Positions 43,901 through 52,495 of a DNA stretch of 64,000 nt are shown piece after piece. Below the pieces are notes generated by a model that saw only the letters and a program-made list of their open reading frames with translations, was not told where the DNA came from and did not search any database. Location of the stretch: positions 1-64,000 of the forward strand of contig CALDDL010000012.1 in assembly GCA_937936675.1 (NCBI GenBank), written 5' to 3'. This DNA comes from an uncultured bacterium (GTDB taxonomy: Bacteria > Bacteroidota > Ignavibacteria > Ignavibacteriales > Melioribacteraceae). A program made the translations under genes and the position numbers. Position 1 is the stretch's first letter. Each line of letters begins with the position of its first letter.

Positions 43901-44151
43901 CCTGCTTTCCTGTTTACTCTAAATCCTTGTGTGGTTTTATATCGGCAAATGAGATCTTTCAATGTACGAGCCATTACATGATGAAGCCCCGGTTTCCCAT
44001 TAGCAGTCGGAGGTCCTTCATAAAATGTAAATGGCTTACCTTCCGGTCGGTTAGTAACACTTTTTTCAAATATCTGATTCTTTTCCCAGAATTCCAGTAT
44101 CCTTTCTTCAATCTCAGGATAGTTTACTTTGTCAGAAAATTGTTTAAACAT
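40984..44151 (-). CDS. ileS: Isoleucyl-tRNA synthetase, type 2, with GLHH in place of HIGH
   Basis: Class I synthetase of 1,055 residues with the type 2 (eukaryote-like) layout. Signature 1 is altered: after GPPTANG the sequence is KPGLHH (residues 53-58), so the usual H-x-G-H reads G-x-H-H. KMSKSKGN (about residue 600) is canonical. Editing-domain and tRNA-binding features follow (GWDTHGLPVE, WTTTPWTL, the Trp-rich WYVRRSRRRFW). Type 2 IleRS is generally less sensitive to mupirocin. It charges tRNA-Ile and appears to be the only ileS here. It follows the 4-TM coiled-coil gene by 29 bases and precedes the DksA-like gene by 21. Confidence 0.97.
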   Translation of the reverse strand: MFKQFSDKVNYPEIEERILEFWEKNQIFEKSVTNRPEGKPFTFYEGPPTANGKPGLHHVMARTLKDLICRYKTTQGFRVNRKAGWDTHGLPVEIEVEKALGIKSKSEIPVFGVEKYNEACRNSVFTYKDIWERMTTRMGYWVTLEDAYITCDNNYIESVWWALKTLFDKGLIYKDYKIVPQCPRSETVLSSHELALGYKDTKDPSVYVMLKLKDSKFSKDDNTYFLVWTTTPWTLISNVAIAVGPDIDYVKVKTEDKYLILAKERLVVLKGDYEIIGEFKGKELAGLEYEQLFHYLKVDKKAFYAVEADFVSIGDGSGIVHMSPAFGADDYEISKKYDLPFLQPVTRGGLFTEEVTDFKGQFVKDADQEIILKLKEQGSLYKKETIIHSYPFSWRFDNVPVIYYARESWFIRTTAIADKMVQLNKTINWYPPEVGSGRFGNWLEENKDWALSRDRFWATPLPIWVSVDGDTFAVGSIEEFKEGFIEKDGKRISVRELENIDLHKPYVDEVKFERNGKIYSRTPELIDVWFDSGAMPFAQYHYPFENKELFEKNYPADFICEGIDQTRGWFYTLHAIGTMLFDKVAYKNLIVNELILDKDGQKMSKSKGNTVDPFSLFDKYGADATRWYLVTTSPPWKSTLFDEEGILEVQRKFFGTLLNTYNFFALYANIDKFDFSEELIPYEERPEIDRWIISKLNTLVKDYETMMDNYDVTRAARSISSFTIDQLSNWYVRRSRRRFWKSEINKNKISAYQTLYECLVTVCKITAPFSPFIAEEIYQNLNSVTKKEGAESIHLVEFSKNDYFETKLEEKMDIAQKAVYLSRSMRAKHNLKVRQPLLKMMVVVEHNKREAVNSMREVILEEVNIKELIVVEDDTQIVNKTAKPNFKAIGPKYGKLVKPLTNAIKELNKDQISVLEHNGTLTLTIENTEVVITKEEVEIVSHEIEGWLVESEEGVTVAIDTELTEALIAEGYAREFVNRVQNMRKDAGFDVIDRIRVFIDADLKLIDYVNQFKDYICNEILADGIFYSGIEGADGHEQEFEIGEHKLRILVAKSN

Positions 44152-44180
44152 TATCTCTTACTTTTAGTTATTGATATATA

Positions 44181-44801
44181 TTAATTATCGTTTTTTTCAT
44201 CTTCATAAGATTTCAATAAATCTTTTTCCACTGCAATAAATTCTTTTAGTTTTCTTTCAATATTCTTCTTTCGTTCAGTTATGTCGGTCAAATTTTTCTG
44301 TGCTTCAAATAAAATTTTATTAGCATTCAACTGGGCTTCTTCTATAATAATTTTAGCATCCCTTTTGGCATCATTAAGAAGTTTTTTATGTTCTTCTGTG
44401 TCTATCTTTTTTTCAGTCTGGTTATTTTGGAGTAAAAAAACTTCACTGACTGCCATTCCAAAAAATGCATAAGCTCCTAATGTAATATTTCTTAGTGTAT
44501 AAAGTATAATGTTTTCAACCATCATATCGGATAAACCAAAATATCCATTAAGAACAGAAACCATAATAGAAGAGATAAAAGCAGATGCGACAATTACAGC
44601 AAAAATAATCTTTCCCCCATGAACCCATCCAAGAGTTTTATTTATTAACCATCCACATGCGAACGCAAAAAGAGAAAGAACAAACCAAACCGAAAAATCC
44701 TGATAACCCGCTTTGAATACATCAGTACTTAGGAAATTTGATGCAAAGACAATGAAAGTCAAAAGTGCCGCAGTTAAATAATATTTATTCGCTTTTATCA
44801 A
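44181..44801 (-). CDS. Four-TM membrane protein with DivIVA-like coiled-coil tail
   Basis: Not a recognised family. The 206 residues comprise about four hydrophobic helices (10-30, 38-55, 63-85, 100-122) and a cytoplasmic coiled coil from about 135 (KLLNDAKRDAKIIIEEAQLNANKIL). That tail resembles the AK-I-I-EEA repeat of the DivIVA-family protein two genes upstream (SLMIKEAELKSQQII). The start overlaps the purine nucleoside phosphorylase stop by 4 bases. In Gram-positive clusters a membrane protein, YggT, sits near this place, but this sequence does not look like YggT. A membrane anchor or partner for DivIVA is a reasonable guess. Confidence 0.7.
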   Translation of the reverse strand: MIKANKYYLTAALLTFIVFASNFLSTDVFKAGYQDFSVWFVLSLFAFACGWLINKTLGWVHGGKIIFAVIVASAFISSIMVSVLNGYFGLSDMMVENIILYTLRNITLGAYAFFGMAVSEVFLLQNNQTEKKIDTEEHKKLLNDAKRDAKIIIEEAQLNANKILFEAQKNLTDITERKKNIERKLKEFIAVEKDLLKSYEDEKNDN

Positions 44802-45622
44802 TTTATTCTCTTTATTACTTCTTTCATTAATAAAGTCAATTTTGGTTCCGCACTCATAGCAGTTTCGATAATTTCTTTTACGTCCACTGCTCTTAAAGTT
44901 TCAGGAAAACATTCATCTGTAATAATACTTAATCCAAGGACTTTCATTCCCATGTGGTTTGCTACAATGTTTTCAGGCACGGTGGACATACCCACAACGT
45001 CTGCACCCGTGGCTCTTAAAAATCTATATTCTGCTTTTGTTTCCAAATTTGGACCCGGCACGGCTACATATACACCTTTTTGAATTTTTATTTTATTGTC
45101 TAACGCCACTTCTTCTGCAATATTAATTAATTCTAATGAATATGGCTCGCTCATATCGGGGAATCTAGGTCCCAGTTCATCTTCGTTTTTACCTATCAAT
45201 GGATTATCTCCGAGCAGATTAATATGATCTACCATTAGCATTAAATCACCCCTTCTATAAAGAGGATTCATTCCGCCGCAGGCGTTAGATACAACTAACG
45301 TTTTTACTCCGAGAAATTTCATCACTCTTATAGGATATGTAATTTCCTTCATTGAATATCCTTCATAAAAATGAAAACGTCCCTGCATGGCAACAACATT
45401 TTTTCCTGAAAGTTTCCCTAATATTAATTTCCCTCTATGTGATTCAACAGTCGATAAAGGGAAATGAGGTAATTCTTCATAATCAAATTCATGCTCTATC
45501 TCAATTTCATTTACTAATCCGCCAAGACCCGTCCCAAGTACAATCCCTATTTCATAGTCATCTTTTGTTTTTTTTCTGATTACTTCTAAAGTTTCATTAA
45601 CAAATTTTAATAGTTCGTTCAT
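44798..45622 (-). CDS. Purine nucleoside phosphorylase (trimeric type)
   Basis: A 274-residue phosphorylase that splits inosine or guanosine with phosphate into base and ribose-1-phosphate. Type I PNP motifs: GIVLGTGLGGLVNEIE (phosphate-binding), MQGRFHFYEGYSMKEITYPI, VVSNACGGMNPLYRRGDLMLM, DHINLLGDNPL and the base-binding AEYRFLRATGADVVGMSTVPE (landmarks). It overlaps DivIVA-family and 4-TM genes by 4 bases on each side, so it is firmly within the division/translation operon although its role is purine salvage. Confidence 0.94.
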   Translation of the reverse strand: MNELLKFVNETLEVIRKKTKDDYEIGIVLGTGLGGLVNEIEIEHEFDYEELPHFPLSTVESHRGKLILGKLSGKNVVAMQGRFHFYEGYSMKEITYPIRVMKFLGVKTLVVSNACGGMNPLYRRGDLMLMVDHINLLGDNPLIGKNEDELGPRFPDMSEPYSLELINIAEEVALDNKIKIQKGVYVAVPGPNLETKAEYRFLRATGADVVGMSTVPENIVANHMGMKVLGLSIITDECFPETLRAVDVKEIIETAMSAEPKLTLLMKEVIKRIN

Positions 45623-46176
45623 AAGAGTTTCCCTAATATATCATCGACATTAATTTCGTTTTCTTCATTTAAATCATTTCTTTTTGGAATATTGACTTCT
45701 ATTTTTTTCTCTGCTTTCGGTTCTATATAATTAGAGACATTCCAATCAAGCAGTTCAGCTTGAGAATTAATAATAGCTTTCAATTTTGCAATTAGAACCC
45801 GTTTTTCTTCCTTAAGTTTCAAGACCGAGTTTAGAGTATCATTAGCATTTTCTTTAGCCTTTTCAATAATCTGTTGAGACTTAAGTTCGGCTTCTTTTAT
45901 CATAAGAGAACTTTGTTTTTTAGCAGAATCCACAGCTTTGGTTGTTGATTCAGTAGCGGATAAAAGAGCGTTTTGAAGATTTTTTTCTATTCTCCTAAAT
46001 TCTTTTAATTGATCCTCCATAGAATCGAAATCATTTTTTAATTTTTCGTTCTCATTCGATATTCTTTCAAATTCATCGGATAACCGTTCTAAGAAGGCAC
46101 GCACTTCATCTTTATCATAACCACGTACTGCCTTATTAAAATCCTGATTCTTTATTCCAAAAGGTGTAAACTTCAT
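45619..46176 (-). CDS. divIVA: DivIVA-domain protein
   Basis: A 185-residue protein with the DivIVA N-terminal membrane-binding domain: FTPFGIKNQDFNKAVRGYDKDEVRAFL, quoted partly (KxVRGYDKDEVRAFL near residues 15-30), and two coiled-coil stretches (about 32-75 and 85-135). DivIVA in Gram-positives marks curved membranes at poles and septa; in FCB bacteria members of the family are short and their role is little known. It follows yggS by 12 bases and is overlapped by the PNP gene. Symbol given for the family, not for proven function. Confidence 0.88.
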   Translation of the reverse strand: MKFTPFGIKNQDFNKAVRGYDKDEVRAFLERLSDEFERISNENEKLKNDFDSMEDQLKEFRRIEKNLQNALLSATESTTKAVDSAKKQSSLMIKEAELKSQQIIEKAKENANDTLNSVLKLKEEKRVLIAKLKAIINSQAELLDWNVSNYIEPKAEKKIEVNIPKRNDLNEENEINVDDILGKLL

Positions 46177-46188
46177 TTTTACTCTCTA

Positions 46189-46872
46189 TTAATTGTAATT
46201 ACGGTCTCCGAAAAGAGCCGTACCAATTCTAATCATTGTAGCACCTTCTTCAATGGCAATTTCATAATCGTTAGTCATTCCCATTGATAGTTCGGTTAAT
46301 TCATACCCTTTTTCTCGGGCTTTCTCTCTTAATAATCTAAGTTTCTTAAAACTTTCTCTTATTACTTTTTCGTCATCGGTATAAGGAGCCATAGTCATAA
46401 GACCTGCCGCTTTAATATTTGCCAATTCTCTTACTTTATTAATCAATTCAAAAAAATCATTTTCGTTTTGAATTCCGAATTTAGATTCTTCAGAAGAGGT
46501 CTTAATTTCAAAGAGTATTTTCTGCACTTTACCAATAGCTTCAGCTTTTTTATTTATCTCTACGGCGAGCTTAAGAGAATCAACAGAATGAATATATTCC
46601 GCAGAATCAATAACATACTTCACTTTATTAGTTTGAAGATGACCAATAAAATGCCAGTGAATACCTGAACTGATAATAGAATTTTTATCCCGTAATTCTT
46701 GTGCTTTATTCTCACCAAAGTGAATAAGTCCCACTTTTAATGCTTCCTCGATTGCAGCAATTGGTTGAGTTTTTGATACAGCAACTAAGGAAATATCACT
46801 TCTATTCCGACCTGCTCTTAAGCAAGCCTTCATAATTCTTTCTTCAACAATATGAAGGTTGTCTATTATCAT
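46189..46872 (-). CDS. yggS: YggS/PLPBP-family pyridoxal-phosphate homeostasis protein
   Basis: A 227-residue alanine racemase-like TIM barrel without the second domain. The PLP lysine is in LVAVSKTQP (about residue 35). WHFIGHLQTNKVKY and the phosphate-binding LSMGMTNDYEIAI with IRIGTALFG are diagnostic. It buffers cellular PLP and affects amino-acid homeostasis. It is first in the minus-strand chain that goes on with divIVA, PNP, ileS, dksA-like, lspA and rluD, and is separated from nrdJ by a terminator. Confidence 0.95.
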   Translation of the reverse strand: MIIDNLHIVEERIMKACLRAGRNRSDISLVAVSKTQPIAAIEEALKVGLIHFGENKAQELRDKNSIISSGIHWHFIGHLQTNKVKYVIDSAEYIHSVDSLKLAVEINKKAEAIGKVQKILFEIKTSSEESKFGIQNENDFFELINKVRELANIKAAGLMTMAPYTDDEKVIRESFKKLRLLREKAREKGYELTELSMGMTNDYEIAIEEGATMIRIGTALFGDRNYN

Positions 46873-46925
46873 TTTTTTTTAATCAAGAAGTAGAATGTAT
46901 TAAAAAACTGAATCTCTTACAAATC

Positions 46926-46951
46926 AAAAAAGGCTCATAAAGAGCCTTTTT
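46926..46951. terminator. Rho-independent terminator after nrdJ
   Basis: Arms AAAAAAGGCTC and GAGCCTTTTT with an ATAAA loop. On the minus strand it is 36 bases beyond the nrdJ stop and ends in T residues. It separates nrdJ from the yggS operon. Confidence 0.9.
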
Positions 46952-46986
46952 GACTTAAATCTTCTAAAAATGCACATTAAATCTTA

Positions 46987-49900
46987 TTAACTACACCCTG
47001 TAGTAGCTCCACAGGTATTACATTTTAGACAGGTACCATTTCGTACCATAGTCATACTCTGACATTCCGGACAGATATCACCCGTGTAACCTCTTTCACG
47101 TGCTTTCATTACTGTTTGATGCTGCATTAATTTTTTATCCATTTCGTTTTTACCGTTGCCATTGGAAGTATCTACCATGATCGGTTTTCTTCTAGTAGTA
47201 TCAGGCTCAACGAATACTTCGCTTATAATTTCTTCACCAACGAAATCAGGTTCGCTCATTGAGCGATGTTCTTTATTCTTTATAATATCAGTTTCATCGA
47301 CATGAGCCAAATCGTTTCTTCCAAGATAAGATACAGCCAACTCACGGAAAATATAATCAATTACCGAAGTAGCCATTTTAATTCGGCTATGACCTGTAAG
47401 CACACCGCTTGGTTCAAATCTCGTAAAGACAAAAGCGTCAACAAATTCTTCGAGCGGAACACCATGTTGTAGTCCAAGTGATATCGAAATTGCGAAGCAG
47501 TTTAATAAACTTCTGAATGCCGCACCTTCTTTGTGCATATCGATAAATACTTCACCAATCTGTCCGTTATCATATTCACCTGTTCTTACATAAACAGATT
47601 GACCATTAATTTTCACTTTTTGAGTGTATCCTGTTCTTCTATCCGGAAGTCTTCTTCTTTTTGCTATGTATCTATGGATAATTCTCTCGGCAACTTTTAT
47701 AATATCGTTTTCTTCTTTCTTCTCTAAGAGGTCTTCCACTTCTTCTTCACTCATTGAATTAAGCGGTTGGCTAAGTTTAGAACCATCACGATAAAGAGCG
47801 TTTGCCTTAGTTCCAAGTTTCCAAGACATCATATAAGCATGCTTAATATCTTCAATATCTGCATGATTAGGAAGATTTATAGTTTTAGAAATTGCACCTG
47901 AAATAAAAGGCTGTGCCGCTGCCATCATATATATATGAGCATCTGCTTTTATATAACGAGTACCTTTTTTGCCGCACTTATTAGCGCAATCAAAAACTGA
48001 GTAATGTTCATGCTTTAAGAATGGAGCACCTTCGATTGTCATTGTGCCGCATACATAATCATTAGCGACCGTAATTTCATTTTTAGTGAATCCGAGAGCA
48101 GATAAAAGATCGAAACTAAAATCATCTATTTGATCAGAATTAAATCCAAGATTATTAATCAAGAATTTATCTCCGAGAGTATATCTATTAAATGCAAAAC
48201 TTAATTCAAAAACAGATGGGAGAGCCGATTCAATTTTCGCAATCGCTTCATCATTAAATCCTTTTGAACGCAAAGTTTCTGGATTGATATAAGGGCAGCC
48301 AATAAGTGAACCAGAACCTTTGGCATATTTAACTATTTCAGTTATTTGTTCTTTATTATATCCAAGCACTTTTAATGCTGGTGGTATGGACTGATTAATG
48401 ATTTTGAAATAACCGCCACCTGCCAATTTTTTGAATTTTACTAAAGCAAAATCGGGTTCGATTCCTGTGGTATCACAATCCATAACCAACCCGATTGTAC
48501 CTGTCGGAGCAATTACTGTTACTTGAGCATTTCTAAAACCAAACTTTTCACCGGCATCCAAAGCCAAATCAGCATCTTCACGTGCTGCTTTTAATAAGTC
48601 CGAGGGACAGTGTTCAGGATTGATCCCCATAGGATGAATCGATAGTCCTTCATATTCTTCCTTAGGAACGTTATATGCAGCTCGTTTATGGTTCCTGATT
48701 ACACGAAGCATTGCCTCTTTGTTCTTTTCGAATTGCGGGAATGGTTTATGTTCCTTTGCCATTTCGGACGATGTGGCATAAGAACGCATATGCATAATTG
48801 CCGTCAATGCACCTGTTATTGCGAATGCTTCCTTACTGTCATAAGGTATTCCTTGACGCATTAATAACGAACCGAGATTAGCATAACCTAAGCCGAGAGT
48901 TCTATATTCATAACTTAATTGAGCAATCTCCTTGCTCGGATATTGAGCCATCAATACGCTTATCTCCAATACCATAGTCCAAAGACGTGTGGCATGGCGA
49001 TAGGCATTGATATCAAACTTAGCTAATTCATCATTATAAAATTTAACAAGATTAAGTGAAGCTAGATTACATGCAGTATCATCTAAGAACATATATTCGC
49101 TGCAAGGATTTGATGCTCTTATCCTACCGCTATTAATACATGTATGCCATTCATTAATTGTAGTATCATATTGTAGTCCGGGATCCGCCGAAGACCAAGC
49201 TGCATAAGCAATCTCTTCCCATAGATCAGCTGCTTTTAGTGTCTTACAGGGCTTAGCATCTCTTCCCTCTTTAGTAGCTTTCTTCTTTTCATTTCGCCAG
49301 TATAAGTTCCAATCATTATCATTTAGTACTGCTTGCATGAAATCATTAGTTACTCTTACCGAATTATTAGAGTTCTGTCCTGCAACAGTATTATATGCTT
49401 CCGAATTCCAATCTTCATTATAAACAGGAAATTCAATACTCTTAAATCCAAGCTTAGCTAATTTGATTACACGTTCAATATAATTTTCGGGGATATGAAG
49501 TTTGCGAGCTTCTAGTACCGCTTTCCTAAGTCGAAGATTTGTTCTTTTATTAAATCTGTCATTCTCGGGATGCTCTTCAAAGCATGTTTTCATTATATTA
49601 TTTAAATGGTAATTACAGATTTTAGAGCCGGTTACTAATGCCGCAACTTTTTGCTCTTCCACAACTTTCCAATTTATATATTCTTCAATATCGGGATGAT
49701 CAATATCGAGAGTAACCATCTTAGCGGCTCTGCGCGTTGTTCCACCTGATTTTATTGCTCCTGCCGAGCGATCGCCAATTTTTAAGAATGACATTAAACC
49801 GGATGATTTACCACCTCCGCTAAGTGGTTCGTTTACACCCCTGATATCAGAAAAATTCGATCCCGTACCAGAACCGTACTTGAATAAGCGGGCTTCTCTA

Positions 49901-50556
49901 ACCCATAGATCCATTATTCCGCCATCATTAACCAAATCGTCTTTAATCGATTGAATAAAACATGCATGCGGTTGAGGATGTGTATATGCATCTTCGGATT
50001 GAGTTAATTCACCGCTTTGATAATCCACATAATAATGTCCCTGTGCAGGACCATTAATTCCGTAAGCCCAGTTGAGACCGGTATTAAACCATTGCGGACT
50101 ATTAGGTGCGGCATATTGTGCAGCAAGCATATATGCAAGCTCATCATAAAAGGTGCGTGCGTCATCTTCGGTATCAAAATATCCGGCTTTCCAGCCCCAA
50201 TATGTCCATGTTCCAGATAATCGCGTAAACACTTGTCTTGAATCAGTTTCGCTTGAATAACGTTCCTTCTCAGGAAGCTCTTCTAAGGTTTTTGTATCTG
50301 CTATTGATGCTTGAAGCCATTTCGGAACTCCGGCTTCTTTCACTTTCTTAAGCAGGCGTGGAACGCCGGCTTTTCTAAAATATTTTTGCGCTATTACATC
50401 TGTCGCTACTTGCGACCATTCTTTTGGTACTGAAACATCTTCCATCCTAAAGACTATTGAGCCGTCAGGATTCTTTATTTCTGATGTTCTTTTTGTAAAT
50501 TCTAATGACTCGAAGGGGTCTTTACCGGCTTCAGTAAAAAGTCGATTTATTTTCAT
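46987..50556 (-). CDS. nrdJ: Vitamin B12-dependent ribonucleotide reductase (class II)
   Basis: Makes deoxyribonucleotides with adenosylcobalamin, without oxygen. The 1,189-residue length is in the range of long NrdJ proteins. Landmarks: [38 protein letters not shown], the [21 protein letters not shown] active-site region (cut here to its key C and E residues), [18 protein letters not shown], and the C-terminal redox tail with CPEC, CLKCNTC and the terminal GCS. Ribosome-binding site TGGAG lies eight bases before the ATG. The enzyme works in anaerobic or fluctuating oxygen conditions. I did not recognise a cobalamin riboswitch or NrdR boxes upstream. Confidence 0.97.
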   Translation of the reverse strand: MKINRLFTEAGKDPFESLEFTKRTSEIKNPDGSIVFRMEDVSVPKEWSQVATDVIAQKYFRKAGVPRLLKKVKEAGVPKWLQASIADTKTLEELPEKERYSSETDSRQVFTRLSGTWTYWGWKAGYFDTEDDARTFYDELAYMLAAQYAAPNSPQWFNTGLNWAYGINGPAQGHYYVDYQSGELTQSEDAYTHPQPHACFIQSIKDDLVNDGGIMDLWVREARLFKYGSGTGSNFSDIRGVNEPLSGGGKSSGLMSFLKIGDRSAGAIKSGGTTRRAAKMVTLDIDHPDIEEYINWKVVEEQKVAALVTGSKICNYHLNNIMKTCFEEHPENDRFNKRTNLRLRKAVLEARKLHIPENYIERVIKLAKLGFKSIEFPVYNEDWNSEAYNTVAGQNSNNSVRVTNDFMQAVLNDNDWNLYWRNEKKKATKEGRDAKPCKTLKAADLWEEIAYAAWSSADPGLQYDTTINEWHTCINSGRIRASNPCSEYMFLDDTACNLASLNLVKFYNDELAKFDINAYRHATRLWTMVLEISVLMAQYPSKEIAQLSYEYRTLGLGYANLGSLLMRQGIPYDSKEAFAITGALTAIMHMRSYATSSEMAKEHKPFPQFEKNKEAMLRVIRNHKRAAYNVPKEEYEGLSIHPMGINPEHCPSDLLKAAREDADLALDAGEKFGFRNAQVTVIAPTGTIGLVMDCDTTGIEPDFALVKFKKLAGGGYFKIINQSIPPALKVLGYNKEQITEIVKYAKGSGSLIGCPYINPETLRSKGFNDEAIAKIESALPSVFELSFAFNRYTLGDKFLINNLGFNSDQIDDFSFDLLSALGFTKNEITVANDYVCGTMTIEGAPFLKHEHYSVFDCANKCGKKGTRYIKADAHIYMMAAAQPFISGAISKTINLPNHADIEDIKHAYMMSWKLGTKANALYRDGSKLSQPLNSMSEEEVEDLLEKKEENDIIKVAERIIHRYIAKRRRLPDRRTGYTQKVKINGQSVYVRTGEYDNGQIGEVFIDMHKEGAAFRSLLNCFAISISLGLQHGVPLEEFVDAFVFTRFEPSGVLTGHSRIKMATSVIDYIFRELAVSYLGRNDLAHVDETDIIKNKEHRSMSEPDFVGEEIISEVFVEPDTTRRKPIMVDTSNGNGKNEMDKKLMQHQTVMKARERGYTGDICPECQSMTMVRNGTCLKCNTCGATTGCS

Positions 50557-50651
50557 TTACTGCTCCAGAATTACAGTTGAAAAAATTTATTTGATTAAAA
50601 AACGAAATTGCCCTGAATTTTGCTTGTCGGAAATAGCAAGTTATATAAAAA

Positions 50652-50668
50652 TTTTTTTTATAGCAAAA
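50652..50668 (+). promoter_or_regulatory. Operator-like site 1 in the nrdJ-malQ gap
   Basis: The 17-mer TTTTTTTTATAGCAAAA matches the site at 50751-50767 at 15 of 17 positions, 99 bases apart. Two similar copies flanking a large palindrome in a divergent promoter region suggest a dimeric or looping regulator. AT-rich sequence makes chance similarity possible. Confidence 0.3.
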
Positions 50669-50685
50669 TTATAATTATAGGGGTG

Positions 50686-50711
50686 AATTATAAATCAATT
50701 GATTTATAATT
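50686..50711. promoter_or_regulatory. 26-bp perfect palindrome between nrdJ and malQ
   Basis: Thirteen-base arms around the centre 50698/50699, core ATCAATTGAT, no mismatch. The genes on both sides diverge, so it cannot be a terminator for either. On the minus strand a TATAAT hexamer lies at 50679-50674, so the palindrome would cover the -35 area of an nrdJ promoter. An operator is the simplest reading. Confidence 0.5.
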
Positions 50712-50750
50712 GATTTCACACACCAATAATTCCAAAACCAAAATAAAAAA

Positions 50751-50767
50751 TTTTTGTTATAACAAAA
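50751..50767 (+). promoter_or_regulatory. Operator-like site 2 (16-bp palindrome) upstream of malQ
   Basis: TTTTGTTATAACAAAA at 50752-50767 is a perfect palindrome and resembles site 1. It lies 54 bases before the malQ ATG, where a transcription factor would affect malQ initiation. Confidence 0.4.
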
Positions 50768-50821
50768 CAGTTGTTTTTATTTATTTTTATTTTATGTGAA
50801 ATTAATTTTTGAGGATTGCTT

Positions 50822-52366
50822 ATGCATTTAGGAAGATCAGCAGGAATATTACTACACCCAACTTCTTTACCGGGTAAATATGGAATCGGAGATTTGGGTA
50901 ATGAAGCTTACCATTTTATCGATTTTATGGAACATTCAGGTCAAATTCTTTGGCAGACTTTTCCTTTAGGACCCACCGGATATGGAGATTCTCCTTATCA
51001 ATGTTTCTCTGCTTTTGCAGGAAATCCAATGCTTATCAGTATTGATAAACTTCTTGAGATGGGACTTTTATATCAAAGCGACCTTAGCGACTATCCCGAT
51101 TTTGGAAGCGGTGATATAGATTATGGACCATTAATTATTGCGAAAAATAATATTCTTCAAAAAGCTTTTAAGAATTTTAAAAGTTCAGGGAATACAATCG
51201 ATAATTTTTGCCATAAATTTATTAAAGAAAATAAATACTGGTTAGAAAACTATGCACTATTTATGGCAGTGAAGGAATATCATAATGGTGTTCGCTGGAC
51301 TGATTGGGATAAAGAAATTGCATTTGGTAAAGGAGAAATTTTAGATAAGTGGAAAGAAAAAGTAATTGATAAATATGAATATCAAATTTTTATTCAGTAT
51401 CTATTCGATGAACAGTGGCAAAATCTTAAAGAATATGCTCATAAAAAAGGGATTAAAATAATTGGCGATATGCCGATATTTGTTGCCTATGATAGTGCTG
51501 ATGTTTGGGGAAATAAAGAACAATTCTCCATTAATCCAAAGGATGGTTCTGCTGAGTTTGTTGCAGGAGTGCCGCCGGATTATTTTAGTGCCACCGGTCA
51601 ACTTTGGGGGAATCCATTATACAAATGGAAAGTAATGGAGAAGGATAATTTTAGTTGGTGGAAATCAAGAATTAAAAAATTATTAACTCTTTGTGATATA
51701 ATACGGATTGATCATTTCAGAGGATTTGATGCATATTGGGAGATTCCCGGAGATGCCGAAACAGCTATAACTGGCAGATGGGTAAAAGCTCCCGGAGAAA
51801 AACTCTTTAATTCCATTCGAGAAGAATTAGGAACACTCCCTATTATTGCCGAAGATCTCGGAGTAATTACAAAAACTGTGGAAGAACTCCGTGATAAATT
51901 TGAATTCCCCGGAATAAAAATTATGCAATTTTCATTCGGAGATGAGGGAGAGAAAAAATTCCTGCCACATAATTATATACCGAATTGCGTGGTTCATACT
52001 GGTTCTCATGATAATGAAACAACACGCGGATTTATTGAATCTGAGATTAAGAAAGGTGAAGGAATTTATGAGTGGGCTCAAAAATATTTGAACTACTATG
52101 GAAACGATATAGTGTTCGAAATGATTAGAACAGCTTACGCATCGGTAGCTGAAATTGTTGTTATCCCATTACAGGATATGTTGAACTTGGGAAACGAAGC
52201 AAGGATGAATTTCCCGGGACGTCTCGGAGGTAATTGGATGTGGCGCTTTAGATGGGAACAAATTCCACCTCAGCTTGCTGCAACTTATAAAGAGATGTGC
52301 AAAATCTATGAACGTCCGAAAACTAAAGTAACTGAATATGAGAAAATAGTAGAAGAATTAGAATAG
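50822..52366 (+). CDS. malQ: 4-alpha-glucanotransferase (amylomaltase, GH77)
   Basis: Transfers alpha-1,4-glucan segments in maltodextrin or glycogen metabolism. 514 residues, normal for bacterial GH77. It opens HLGRSAGILLHPTSLPGKYGIGDLG (landmark). The catalytic set is visible: nucleophile Asp in IRIDHFRGFDAYWEIP, acid Glu in IIAEDLGVIT, third carboxylate in HTGSHDNETTRG. ATG 50822 was chosen over the in-frame TTG at 50816 because GAGGA lies six bases before it. It is divergent from nrdJ across a gap holding three palindromic or repeated sites, which suggests specific control. Confidence 0.97.
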   Translation: MHLGRSAGILLHPTSLPGKYGIGDLGNEAYHFIDFMEHSGQILWQTFPLGPTGYGDSPYQCFSAFAGNPMLISIDKLLEMGLLYQSDLSDYPDFGSGDIDYGPLIIAKNNILQKAFKNFKSSGNTIDNFCHKFIKENKYWLENYALFMAVKEYHNGVRWTDWDKEIAFGKGEILDKWKEKVIDKYEYQIFIQYLFDEQWQNLKEYAHKKGIKIIGDMPIFVAYDSADVWGNKEQFSINPKDGSAEFVAGVPPDYFSATGQLWGNPLYKWKVMEKDNFSWWKSRIKKLLTLCDIIRIDHFRGFDAYWEIPGDAETAITGRWVKAPGEKLFNSIREELGTLPIIAEDLGVITKTVEELRDKFEFPGIKIMQFSFGDEGEKKFLPHNYIPNCVVHTGSHDNETTRGFIESEIKKGEGIYEWAQKYLNYYGNDIVFEMIRTAYASVAEIVVIPLQDMLNLGNEARMNFPGRLGGNWMWRFRWEQIPPQLAATYKEMCKIYERPKTKVTEYEKIVEELE

Positions 52367-52369
52367 GCA

Positions 52370-52438
52370 ATTGAAAAAAGGAGATGAAATGAATCCAATA
52401 GATTTTTTCTGTTGAATCAGTTCATCTCCTATTTCAAT
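52370..52438. repeat. Long imperfect inverted repeat between malQ and gpx
   Basis: Outer arms ATTGAAA/TTTCAAT (52370-52376, 52432-52438) and inner arms GGAGATGAA/TTCATCTCC (52380-52388, 52421-52429), with further weaker pairing inside. It begins four bases after the malQ stop and lies between convergent genes. It lacks a T tract, so it may be a transcript-end stabiliser and not a classical terminator. Confidence 0.6.
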
Positions 52439-52495
52439 TCCTTTATACCTAAATAAGAATCAAAATGTATTTAGATATACTCTATTACAAATTAT

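Noticed and set aside
50557..50821. Cobalamin riboswitch or NrdR boxes upstream of nrdJ
   Set aside because: I looked for the conserved B12 box and the paired NrdR motif in the gap and in the leader but saw only palindromes that do not match either. A covariance-model search would be decisive.
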